A stretch of 64,000 nucleotides of DNA from Hericium rajendrae (lineage: Eukaryota > Basidiomycota > Agaricomycetes > Russulales > Hericiaceae). Shown here in pieces: positions 43,773 through 53,029 of this stretch. The stretch spans positions 744,001 through 808,000 of the forward strand of contig JAVRDV010000016.1 in the NCBI GenBank assembly GCA_033439255.1, written 5' to 3'. A program made the translations under genes and the position numbers. The notes below the pieces were generated by a model. That model had not been told where the DNA came from. It searched no databases and worked only from the letters and a program-made list of their open reading frames with translations. Each line of letters starts with the position of its first letter. Position 1 is the stretch's first letter.

Positions 43773-45101
43773 ACGTCGAGTTCTTGCATGAGCGGACCAA
43801 GCCTGCCCCCAGGTCTCCGACGAGGACAAAGCCCTTGCCGCTCGCACTGAAGGTCCCCATCTATGGACCACAGTTTGTACCCCCCCAGCACCTCCACATC
43901 ATCAAGAGGACTCCATCAGGAAGGGTCCCCAAGGTCAGGGTGGAGACGACGTACCTCAAGCCCATCAATATCATCCACCTGTTCTACCACGCCTCGAGGC
44001 TCTCGATATGCCCGCGCTGTCACAGCAACAACCTGCCTTGGGACAGCTGGACTGCGACCAGGCCACGCAGCGTTTATGGCATAAGACAGCCGGAGCTCGC
44101 GCTGGGGTACCAGGTAAGGTGCAGTGACTGCAAGGCCGAGCGGAACACGCTACCGGCGGACGAGATGAATACCATCCAGTATTCCTATGCGACGAGCAAT
44201 AAATTCTGGGAAGGTTGGGAGTATTGGCAGATCCCATGTACGTCGTCCACTTACCTAGCGCTGAGAACGTCCGTCTGACACTCTGATGCAGGTGGCCTTC
44301 TGGTCTTCTTCCACAGGTGTGCGGTCACCCGTGACCTGCTCGACCTTATCGTCGAGCTTCGTCTGTCGAGTACATCAGCAGGTCTTGCTGAGAACATCAA
44401 ATGTGAGTCAGCGATGGCATCATCTCGGGTTCAATAGCAATTTTTTACTGACTGCGGTGGACAGAGCTGCATCTTCTCGAGTACCACCAAGCCGTTCTCG
44501 ATTTTCTTGAGGACTACAAGCGGTACTCGATCTGCGGCTTCACGGATGTCACGCTCGACTCGTTCTCAACATTCAACGACCCCAATGGCTGGAACGGGAG
44601 CACCATCTCTGGAGACTCCATCACCACGATTCTGCTGGAGAACAGCACTTGCACGCGCTGTGACGAGTCAACCGATTATTTGAAGACACTCACCGGTGCG
44701 TCCGAGCTTTCACGCCTTGCGCGATCTCTATATAGACTCATCCATATTTCCTCAGCTGTCTCCATTTCCATTGATGCCACGTTCGAGTCAACGAAAAAGG
44801 CTGTCGTCACAAGCCGCAGCCTGGTTTGAACCAGTCCCTCGGGTGGCGGGCTCTTCAGCGGAATCAACGAGTTTGACGAAATTTTATTTTGGGTATGTCA
44901 TTCAGTTGTGTTCACTGCACCTGTACTGACCCTGTGTGGGATCAGAAACTGTCCCAGACAATGTCGAACACGGAGATCATCGAAGCACTCGATGGGCTCA
45001 AGGATCGCCACGTCGCGCTGGACAAGCCGCTGCCGGAGATCGCGATGGCAGACAATTGCTGCCACGTTCGGAATGCGATCGTGAGCATGTTCCCCCAGAT
45101 C

Positions 45102-45143
45102 CACGTCGTGCTAGATGTCTACCACGTCGTGCTAGATGTCTAC
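45102..45143 (+). repeat. tandem 21-bp in-frame duplication in the transposase-like gene
   Basis: CACGTCGTGCTAGATGTCTA plus C occurs twice without interruption (45102-45122 and 45123-45143), duplicating seven residues (HVVLDVY) right at the conserved LDVYHF segment. Confidence 0.95.
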
Positions 45144-46935
45144 CACTTCTTGATGAGGTGTGTCTCACACGGCATCAATGATCTGGACACTTACTAACAT
45201 CATGGGATGTGTTCGCACATTCACCGCACAGGTATGCCGTCACAATCGTGAATGGCAAGCACAACATATGGTATTGGATTGTCATCGAAGACGTCCGAGA
45301 AGCCATCCTGCTCAAGAAGGCTGACCAAGACTCGAAGGCCATTTACCGGACAAAGGAGGACCAAGAGGTGAGGCTGGAGGCAGCGTACAGGGCCTGGGAC
45401 CAGCACGGAGGCGTGTGGGCTGCGGCTGCGCCCAGGGTAATGGTTCAACCACTTACGCCGATTTGCACAGCCATACTCACAACCTCTGTAGGTCCACGAA
45501 GCACAGATGAACCACGTCCGGAAAGGTTGCCTCGCGCGTCACCGCCAAGACATTGCGACTGATGGCAGCTGCATTGAGGGCACCCACAAAGGATGGAACT
45601 CCATCATGAGGTCCCATGCCTGCGGCCTCGAAGTGTTCCTTGCGCTTGGCCACAACTTTGTCCTCAGGCGGAATGTCCGCGTGGCTCTCGCTCGCTCGCC
45701 GGAGCCACCGGAATTCATAGCATCGGCCGAGGGCTCCCACCACCTCCGCCTCGTCGACCACATCGTGAAGCTGTGGAACTCGCTTCTCGACATCCGACAG
45801 CGCAGCAGCCACCACGTCGCCAGCTTGATTTGTCTCCCTCGCTTCCCGAATGTTGTGGCGAGCGGCGAGTCCTTCGGCGTCATCAGATCCTTCGACGTGG
45901 AATCGTATGGAGGCCTCCTCAACATGAAGGAGGATGACCTAGAAGTGGACCTGATGGAAATGATCGACCAGAGCGAGGTCGATATCCAGTCAGTAAGCAG
46001 CCAGCTCGAAATCAAGCCGGAGCTTTTCCTTTGCGAGCACGCTGCCTCAGTAGGCTCCATCATCAAGAATGCTGTCGCTGCACCAAATGCAGCACAGCCT
46101 TCATCCACATCCCCCATCAGCATCATCGACCCAGCACTCCTCGATGCATGTGAATCGTCAACCTCAAACTTCGCAGGCACATACATCTCGATGCCCGTCG
46201 AGTCGGAGGAGGCGGCGTGAGTCGGAGAGAGCTCCCAAAGCAAGAAGTGCACCGGGCCGTCATCGTGTGACGGTGCTGACTCGAGCAATGTGGTCGTGAG
46301 TGCCGTTCTGCCAGGCTGCCACCTCCGGCTTGGGCTCTAACTCTTTCTGCTGTCAGGACCTGACACTCGACGACGAGTGTGAGTGCGAAGCCCGGCTCGT
46401 TAAGCGCTTGGGGAAGCAGCCAGTTCGCAATCCCTGTGCTCAAGCCCCCCCGAAGAGGAAGAGGGCTGAGGATGCCAGCACACAGGCTGAGCATGAAAAG
46501 CCAGTCAAGAAAGCCCGTTTCGTCGAGAGCGAGGCTGTCGACATTCGGGTACGTCGTACACCTCAACGGGACCATGTTCACGTGCTGAGACTCGATGTGC
46601 CAGCAATCAACCATCACCATGCGGGGCACGCAGCTCGGGTGTGCCGCCGGCACCAGCAGCGCTGTCAACGACTTTTTCAGGTCCTACAAGCTGCCCTCGC
46701 AAGGGGGACAAGCCGCCAGCACAGCACCATCCGACTCCGAGTCGCCCCCGCCGCCGGCCATGCAAAACATGGCCACATCGTCTGGCACTGCCCCACCCAC
46801 CAGCGCTCCAGCCCCTGCCGTCGCCATCACCGAAGGTCCCGCAGCCGCAACCAACAAGTCGGCAGCAGCACCTGCCCGCAACACGCAAGCAGGAACGGCA
46901 TGCAGCAGCGCTGCTACATGCACACAGAGGGGAGC

Positions 46936-47319
46936 TGTCAAGACTGGGTTCAGGGGAACAGTGAAGCCATCCAAGTCACCCCAAGGGATCAAGGATCAAA
47001 GAGCAGAGGATGTCATAGAGAGTAGAGACAGGCTGAGAATGTCTAGGGTACAATGAGACTGGGTAGTCAAGTGGACAAACTGAGGAAGCCAGTCACAGAA
47101 AGGTAGCCCTATATATACTGGAAGGATAACCCAAAGGGGAACAAGGGATATCCTGAAAGGAGAACAAGGGGAAGGGGAACAAGGGATGTCCCAAAGGGGA
47201 ACAAGGGATATCCTAAAGGGGAACAAGGGATATCCTAACAGGGAACAAGGGGACATAACAAGGGAGTGTCCATATAGGGAACAAAGGGAATGAAGAAGAC
47301 CAATGGGCGATTCATGACA
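46936..47319. mobile_element. solo LTR, 384 bp, with 5-bp target-site duplication
   Basis: Begins TGTCA and ends TGACA (short inverted ends) and is flanked on both sides by GGAGC (46931-46935 and 47320-47324). Removing it with one GGAGC restores an open frame across the host gene. It contains a minisatellite of GGGGAACAAGGGATATCC-like units. No internal coding sequence or second LTR is near, so it is a recombination relic of another LTR family. Confidence 0.85.
47100..47285 (+). repeat. minisatellite inside the solo LTR
   Basis: About seven imperfect units of 19-27 bp share AAAGGGGAACAAGGGATATCC, with variants such as GATGTCC and GAGTGTCC. The purine-rich strand is the plus strand. Confidence 0.85.
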
Positions 47320-48394
47320 GGAGCTGCATGTGCGCGCAATGGTGCTGCCACAAGCGCAGCAAGGGGAGCCGCACGTGCACACAACGGCGTCGCCACAAGC
47401 ACACAAAGTGGAACGGCGGGCAACAGCGCCACGCCGTCGTCATCGTTGCCAGCGAGCACGACGCCGTCCCCTGCCGCCATGCAAACGGCATCCCTCATGT
47501 CCCCGCTCCCTCTCCCGTCGTCGCCCGTGGGTCTCACACGCACCGAGCACATGTGGTCGTTCCTATTGGTGATGGACATGCACTCGATGACCATCGAGCA
47601 CGGCAGGGAGTATTTCGTCTTCATGGAGGTACGCGAGGCACAGCAGTGGTCGATGGCTTCAATGACACCACGCAAGTGGGTGGCTGCGATGCATACCTAC
47701 AACGAGAAGCTGCACGAGCGGTGCAATGAGGACAATGTCCCACCGCCAGTCTTGAAGCACCCTCGCACGCTCATGGACCACCTCGATGCAATCGAGGACA
47801 AGATCATTACTCGCATCCTCAAGGATGACTATAAGAGCCGGCCTATTAATGGTGAGTGCCTCTATCTCTTTTTTTTTCCTTGTTGTTGGGCTGCTGCTAA
47901 GCCCTTCTTGTCACCGCAGGCCAGCCGCCTACGGAGATCTTCTGGAGAAGGCACTGCCACGCAGTGTCCGGTTTGGTGAAAGATGGCACGACACCGAAGG
48001 TATGTCGTCGCCTGCCTTGTCGCGAGGCCATTCAGCTAACGCTGTGCGTCGCATGCTGCAGTGCCAGCTGCAGAAATGCAGGCACTGCCGCATCCTCAAG
48101 TACACGACCGGGATCCGCGGCGCCTCGAACCACCGGCGCGACTGCTGCTCGGACAGCATGCGCTCGCGTATCGAGGGCGACAAGCTGCCACCGTGGCCGC
48201 AGCCCCCAGGCATCTTCGAAGACGGCAACACCTTCAGTGTGCCTGCTTTCTTCAATGCCGTCTGCAAGCTCTATGACCACTCCGTGCTGCACCAGGTGCA
48301 TGCTGTAGAGTTCCCGCTCGAATACCAGGCATTCATGGTATTCCTCATGGACCGCCTGATCATCCATCTGGAAAAAGTGTCCATACTACTTTAG

Positions 48395-48787
48395 CCTACA
48401 GTAGAAAATATGGTCTACAGTAGCTATAATAGATTATATATTTTCTGTAGCATCTGTTGATAGGTGGGTCTCTATTACAACTACAGGTAGCCATCTGTAG
48501 CCATCTGTAGTGATCCGTAGCAGTCTGTAGATGGTATATCTACTATAGCTTATGTTAGCTACTGTAGCTTATGCTAGCTACTGTAGCTTATGCTGGCTAC
48601 TATAGTGCTATACTGCAATATGAGAGAGACAGTGTGGTATAGTTTCTTATAATCTATTATAGTCTCTAATATTAGATCTTTAACAGTATATCCTGCAAAA
48701 TACTATATTTTTTTTTAGCTAATTACATCTTGTACTGTACACTAATGGTGCATCTCCCCGTCTTAATCCTTTAACACCCCAATGCAT
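48395..48787. repeat. CTGTAGC/TAGC-rich repeat flank
   Basis: AT-rich DNA with many short repeats of the type CTGTAGC and TTATGCTAGCTACTGTAGC (48470-48610), several of them self-complementary. It directly follows the broken end of the transposase-like gene. Similar TACAGTAGCC/CCGTAGCC strings occur on the other side of the foldback-like block at about 52228-52286. Confidence 0.65.
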
Positions 48788-48825
48788 CGTGGGAAACATT
48801 TCGCTGCAGCAAAACAGCCCCCACG
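48788..48825. repeat. left terminal palindrome
   Basis: A 38-bp imperfect palindrome CGTGGGAA...GCTGCAGC...CCCACG. Relative to the right copy the arms have several mismatches, but the core TTnGCTGCAGCAAAACAG is conserved. Confidence 0.85.
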
Positions 48826-48839
48826 TACAGCATCCATGT

Positions 48840-49870
48840 GGCCAGTGGCAATGTCTGGGCATTGAGGAGGGGCACATGTGGTTCAGCAGGGGCATCCAGG
48901 GGTCGACAGTGATGCGCGCGGTCGGCGCTTGCATGAGCGAGTCCGTGCATGCATGCGCGCTTGGCGGAAGCGTGCGGGCATGGGTCGGGCAGTCGACGTT
49001 CGGGCATTGGGGGGACGCACATGTTAGCGAGGACTCACACAGGCCAGGGTGCATGCGTGAGTCAGCGGCGACACATAAGAGTCAATGTGTGCATGTGCGG
49101 ATCGGCGCACACGTGCAGGTCAACAGCGCTGCATGCGGATTGGGGGGGACGTACACAGCTGCGCACGGGTCGACAGCTGCATGCGCGGATCGACGGCAAT
49201 GCGAGACAGTCAGCGGGAGAGCACCTGGATCAGCGGGGGTGCGCAGTGGTCGACGGTGACACGCGTGGGTCGATGGCGACAGCGCGGATCGACGGCGACA
49301 GTGCGGGTCGACGGGGGCAGCGTCGGATCGGCGGGGGTGCATCAGATCGGCAGGATGCGCTGGGATCGGCGCGGGTACGCTCAGATCGCGGGGGTGCGTG
49401 AGAATTGGCGGGGGTGCGCGCGGATCGGCCGGAGTCGGCAGGGGCGTGCGGGAGTCGGCAGTGACGCACTCGAGTTGGCAGCGGTGAGTGCGGGTCGAGG
49501 TGATGTGCGCAGGTCGACGGGGTATGTGCAGGTTGGCAGGGGGCGCATGGGTTGGCGGCAACACGTGCGGGTCGGGGGGCGGGCGCGACTGAGCGGGGCG
49601 ATGTGTGGGTCGGCACGGGCATGCGGGAATCGGCGGCGATGCGCGTGAATTGGCAACGGCAGGTGTGGATCAGAGTGCACGGTTCGGTGGTAACATGCAC
49701 GGTCGGTGGCGACGTGCGTGGGACAGGGGTGCCTGTGCAGGTCAGTGGCGACACGCGTGGGGATCAGTGACGTGCCCAGGTTTCGAGGGCGCACGCATCT
49801 ACGGGGCCACGTATGGGTCGGAGGGGTGTGCGGGGACACATGCGGGCATGCGCGAAGGTCTGGATGCAGG
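48840..49870 (+). repeat. G-rich degenerate array, period about 20 bp
   Basis: Units resemble GTGCGGGTCGGCGGGGGTGC with many substitutions and length changes (19-24 bp). Stop codons are rare in several frames, so long open frames appear on both strands; none looks like a real protein. Confidence 0.7.
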
Positions 49871-49887
49871 CACGAGGGTACGAAAAT

Positions 49888-49921
49888 GAGAGTATCGCTC
49901 GACAATGCGAGCGATACTCTC
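49888..49921. repeat. perfect hairpin at the left edge of the element centre
   Basis: A 14-bp perfect inverted repeat (GAGAGTATCGCTCG and its complement) with a 6-base loop, ACAATG. The flanking TTGGTTAGTATAAG has a partly matching inverted counterpart beside the second hairpin. Confidence 0.92.
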
Positions 49922-50231
49922 TTGGTTAGTATAAGAAAGCTACAAGACAACTATATTTACTTACCTTAATTCCCACTCTTCCAAAATCCAAAGAAGAAGG
50001 AATGGTACTTACAATGAACATGCCAGAGTGAAAGCAGCGAAGGGAAAGGGGGAGTGGGTGGAAGGAAGCTACGACGTGGCAGACAAAATGAAGTCGCGCA
50101 CAAGTCGAGCGCACGGAGCCGCATGGCCCGATTCATTTTATTGACCATATATGGGCAACAAAACAGCATGGGGTGTGGCAGGCCGTTGCCTGCGCACCTT
50201 TCGACTTGAACAAAAAACAATGCGGGGGGCA

Positions 50232-50269
50232 CGTGGGAAACGTTTGGCTGCAGCCAAACACGTCCCACG
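50232..50269. repeat. central palindrome
   Basis: A 38-bp near-perfect palindrome with arms CGTGGGAAACGTTTG and core GGCTGCAGCC, related to the two terminal palindromes. It stands in the centre of the foldback-like element. Confidence 0.9.
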
Positions 50270-50429
50270 GCCGTTCGTTTTTTTCATACTTGCAAGGTAT
50301 GTTTCCCTCTGTCAATGAACAACTTACCACGTTCTCAGTTATTCTGAGCTAGAGTCAATACAATGCGGAGCCACAGAGGGCTAAACGGTGAGCAACATTA
50401 TCTTATCAACATTATCTTCCACTAATTCA

Positions 50430-50465
50430 GAGAGTATCGCCTGTTCGAATACGGGCGATACTCTC
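50430..50465. repeat. hairpin at the right edge of the element centre
   Basis: GAGAGTATCGCC and GGGCGATACTCTC face each other around TTCGAA. The structure repeats the outer GAGAGTATCG of the hairpin at 49888 in mirrored position. Confidence 0.9.
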
Positions 50466-50469
50466 GTTT

Positions 50470-51920
50470 TTACTCTGCGCATCCACCACGTTGCCCTTGC
50501 ACACACCTCCACCAACATGCGCGCCCCCGCTGACCCTTTCGCATTGCTGACCCCCCGCACATATCGCCGTCGAGTGGCTGACGCCCGCGCCAACTCTGCC
50601 GACTCGCGCACGCACACGCCAACCCGTGCATGCCCCCGCCGACTCGCATATGCATGTGTCGACAAGTAAACATAGCTTCTGTCGATCCGCACGTGCCTCC
50701 GCCGATCCGCACCCTGTGCCGTCTCCTGTGCGCCCGCATCTCTCGTGCGCGCCCTTGTCGTCTCCCTCACGCCGGTGCCGTCTCCCCCATGCCGCCGCCA
50801 TCTCGTAGGCGTCGGCGCCATCTTCCCCGTGCCCCTGCCGCCTCGCACGCGCCCCTCCCGTCTCCTGTGCGCTGGCACCATTTTCCGCGCACCTGCGTCG
50901 CCTCGTGCGCGCCTGTGCCATCTCCCGCGCGTCCGCGCCGCCTCCCGCGCACCCCCTGCTGCCTCCTGCGCACTCTCTGCCGCCTCCCGCACACCCCTGC
51001 ATCTCCCACGCACCTGCATCGCCTCGTGCGCATCGGCATCGTCCTCTCCACATGTCGGCACTGTCCTCCTCATGCACGCTGGTGCCGTCTCCCGTGCCAC
51101 CTCCGACGTGCCTTCCGCCGTCTCGCACATGTCCGCATCACCTTCCATGCACCCGCATCGCCTCCCCGTGCTCTTGCCGTCTCCAGCATGCTCTTGCCAT
51201 CTCCCACGCACCCGAGTCATCTCCCGCGCGCCCGCATCGTCTTCCGCGCGCCCGCATCATATCCCCCATGCCGCATCGCCGCGTGCGCATCCGCGCCATC
51301 TCCCGCCTGCCAGTGCCATCTCCCCACCCACGCCTCCTCGCGCACGCCGTTGCTGACTCCCCACGCCCAGTCCTTCCTGCCCGCACCGAGCCGCACATGC
51401 CCGCTCCCACACCATCCCCCGCGCACCCGTGCCGCCTCACGCATGCCGCCTCCTGCATGCCTGTGCCACCTTCTGCATGCCGGCACTGCCTCGCACACAT
51501 TTGCGCTGCCTCTCCCGCGTCCGCGCTGCATCCCTTACGCCCGCGCCTTCTCCCTCGTGCCCACGCCTTCTCCCTTGCACCTGCGCTGCCTTGTCCACGT
51601 CCGCGCCATCTCCCCCACGTCCGCGCCGTCTCCCCCACGTCCGCGCCATCTCCTTCGTGCACATGCCCCTCGCGCACGCGCACGCCACCTCGCGCATGTC
51701 CGCACGCACCATCTCCTCCACGTCAGTGTCACCTCACGCGTGCCGGCATTGTCTCCCCCGCACCCGCGCGCTGCCTCGTCTGCACCCGCATGGTCTCGCG
51801 CATGTCCGCGCCGAGTCGTGCATGCACATGCCATCTCCTTTGCATCCACGACATCTTCTCTGCATCTGCACTGCCTCGCGCACACCAGTGCCACCTTCCC
51901 TGCTCCTCTATTGCCTCCCC
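50470..51920 (-). repeat. C-rich degenerate array, period about 20 bp
   Basis: Best-preserved units at 51601-51660 are CCGCGCCATCTCCCCCACGT, exactly 20 bp apart. Elsewhere units drift to 19-27 bp. The G-rich strand is the minus strand, opposite to the left array, so the two arms have inverted strand bias. Whether they are true inverted homologues needs a dot plot. Confidence 0.72.
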
Positions 51921-51935
51921 CCATGGATGCGAAAT

Positions 51936-51971
51936 GTGGGAACTGTTTTGCTGCAGCAAAACAGTTCCCAC
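51936..51971. repeat. right terminal palindrome, 36 bp, perfect
   Basis: Arms GTGGGAACTGTTTTGCTG and the exact complement; every base pairs with its mirror. This is the best-preserved of the three copies. Confidence 0.95.
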
Positions 51972-51972
51972 G

Positions 51973-53029
51973 CTCAGATCCTTTGAAGAAGATATATTAG
52001 AATCTTGTAAATTAGATCATATTTGTAACTACTGTAGGTCCAATGAGAGTCATTGTGAACATCTATAGTGAAATCAAAGATGATTTGGACATTTAAGCAT
52101 GCCTTTGAGAGTGCAGAATAGCTCAGAGGGAACATTTTATTTTTGTGATCTACCAGTGCTACAGGACATACGGTAGCTGCAGTTCTGGCTTTGTAAGATT
52201 GCTGGGCCTCCGGATATCAAACCGGTGGCTTACAGTAGCCAAGGCTCGGTTACTATAGCCAAGGCTCGGCTACCGTAGCCATTACGGTTGACGCGACCCG
52301 CCAGGCCGAAATTTCTTGCCACCTGTGTGGCTAATTCAGTCGGAGCTTGAATTTTCGCTCAGCCGCTCACGGCAGGGGTGAGCTTTGACATGGAGACCCA
52401 GGATACCCTTCCTCCCTTGGGATAATTTTGCGCTTTATGAGATGGAGGAGGAGCGCTGTTGATGATATGAGTAGTTGAAAATAATAGTGAATTAGAATCG
52501 TGCGGGTGTGCGATAAGCGAGTGGTATTCAGGCATGACCCTAGGGTTAGGGTGTCACGCTCCGCCTTCAGAATCTGTCGATGTCGGTGCTCGGTACTCAG
52601 CGCTCAGTGCTCAGCTCCAACCCTCAGCACCAACGTTACGAGGCAGTCAATGGTGAGTCCACTGATCATCTATGATCGCGGTTGTCTCTGATGTCAGGTC
52701 GTCCGTCAGAGACAGAAAGGATACGAAATGGTATGTGTTCTCTCGAGCTAGTTCACACCTAGCAACGACTCATCGCTCAGGGACTCCCATCCAGTCCAAA
52801 TCACAGCAAACCCATGTTGCAAGGCCGTCTCACGCGGGCGAGGAAATTTAAGCACAAGCGTCACATCACCTCTATAGACTGCGTATGCCTTGTGTTATTG
52901 CTCCCTCTGCGTATAGCTTGTTTTGCTGCTTATATGTCTACCTCTTTTTGTTTTAGGATTGCTTATGGCCGCAGCGGCACACCAATCGACTCCACGCGTA
53001 GTGCGTCGGGCGGTGCGTCGTGAGGGTCA
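51973..53029. other. non-coding spacer with CGTAGCC-type repeats
   Basis: About 1 kb with no supported gene. TAGCCAAGGCTCGG(T/C)TAC is tandemly repeated two to three times at 52236-52286. Downstream sequence (52600-53020) has short open frames with GT...AG-like punctuation and may include eroded 5' exons of the SHMT copy, but I could not align any. Confidence 0.45.

Larger units (their letters stand above)
43769..46295 (+). pseudogene. DDE transposase-like gene, catalytic portion, with three in-frame stops
   Basis: This continues the fragment at 27131-27444. The first exon has FLHERTKPAPRSPTRTKPLP, KVPIYGPQFVPPQ, LKPINIIHLFYHASR, a zinc-type CPRCHSNNLPWDSW...C-S-D-C, and GIRQPELALGYQ, a layout I associate with DUF6729-type transposon proteins of basidiomycetes. 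The likely catalytic core follows: ISIDATFESTKKAVV (Asp), EIAMADNCCHVRNAIVSMFP (Asp), LDVYHFLMRYAV, and DGSCIEGTHKGWNSIMRSH (Glu). Exons are separated by short introns (for example 44238-44291 and 44403-44464). Stops: TAG formed across the 44402/44465 junction, TGA at 44827-44829 and TGA at 46218-46220; each fits C-to-T at a CpG. The family name is from memory of architecture and needs checking. Confidence 0.75.
46357..48394 (+). pseudogene. C-terminal part of the transposase-like gene, split by a solo LTR and truncated
   Basis: It joins the preceding portion across an intron (46296-46356) as SSNVV|DLTLDDECECEARLVKR. Exons 46357-46548 and 46604-46935 lead through QSTITMRGTQLGCAAG and low-complexity A/T/S/P sequence to the solo LTR. 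The frame resumes in phase at 47320-47325 with ACARNGAATSAARG. Then come HMWSFLLVMDMHSM, TPRKWVAAMHTYNEKLHERC, HPRTLMDHLDAIEDKI and, after introns, EIFWRRHCHAV, a zinc-type CQLQKCRHCRIL...HRRDCCSDS and LPPWPQPPGIFEDG. The sequence diverges from coding just before 48394, where CTGTAGC-rich repeats start, so the natural 3' end is probably lost. It could be a second transposon gene rather than the same one. Confidence 0.62.
48788..51972. mobile_element. foldback-like element with palindromic termini
   Basis: Both ends carry an inverted repeat of about 50 bp: a palindrome with arms GTGGGAA / TTCCCAC around GCTGCAGC, then GCATCCATG on the inner side (left 48788-48838, right 51922-51972 reversed). 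Inside are a G-rich array of about 20-bp degenerate units (48840-49870) and a C-rich array (50470-51920). They flank a 0.55-kb centre bounded by two GAGAGTATCG hairpins and holding a third copy of the palindrome. Long tandem-repeat arms around a short centre is the plan of foldback elements. No transposase or target-site duplication was seen, so this is either non-autonomous or not a transposon. Confidence 0.6.

Noticed and set aside
46300-47025. Frame of 241 residues in the transposase-like C-terminal part
   Set aside because: It is out of phase with the spliced exons that carry the conserved segments.
48789-49970. Arg/Gly/Ala-rich proteins encoded by the G-rich array
   Set aside because: Several frames on both strands are open at once because stops are rare in GC-rich 20-bp repeats; no start context, splice sites or motifs.
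50381-52068. Frames up to 456 residues in the C-rich array
   Set aside because: Same reason: Arg/Pro/Ser/His-rich reading of degenerate repeats, open in many frames.
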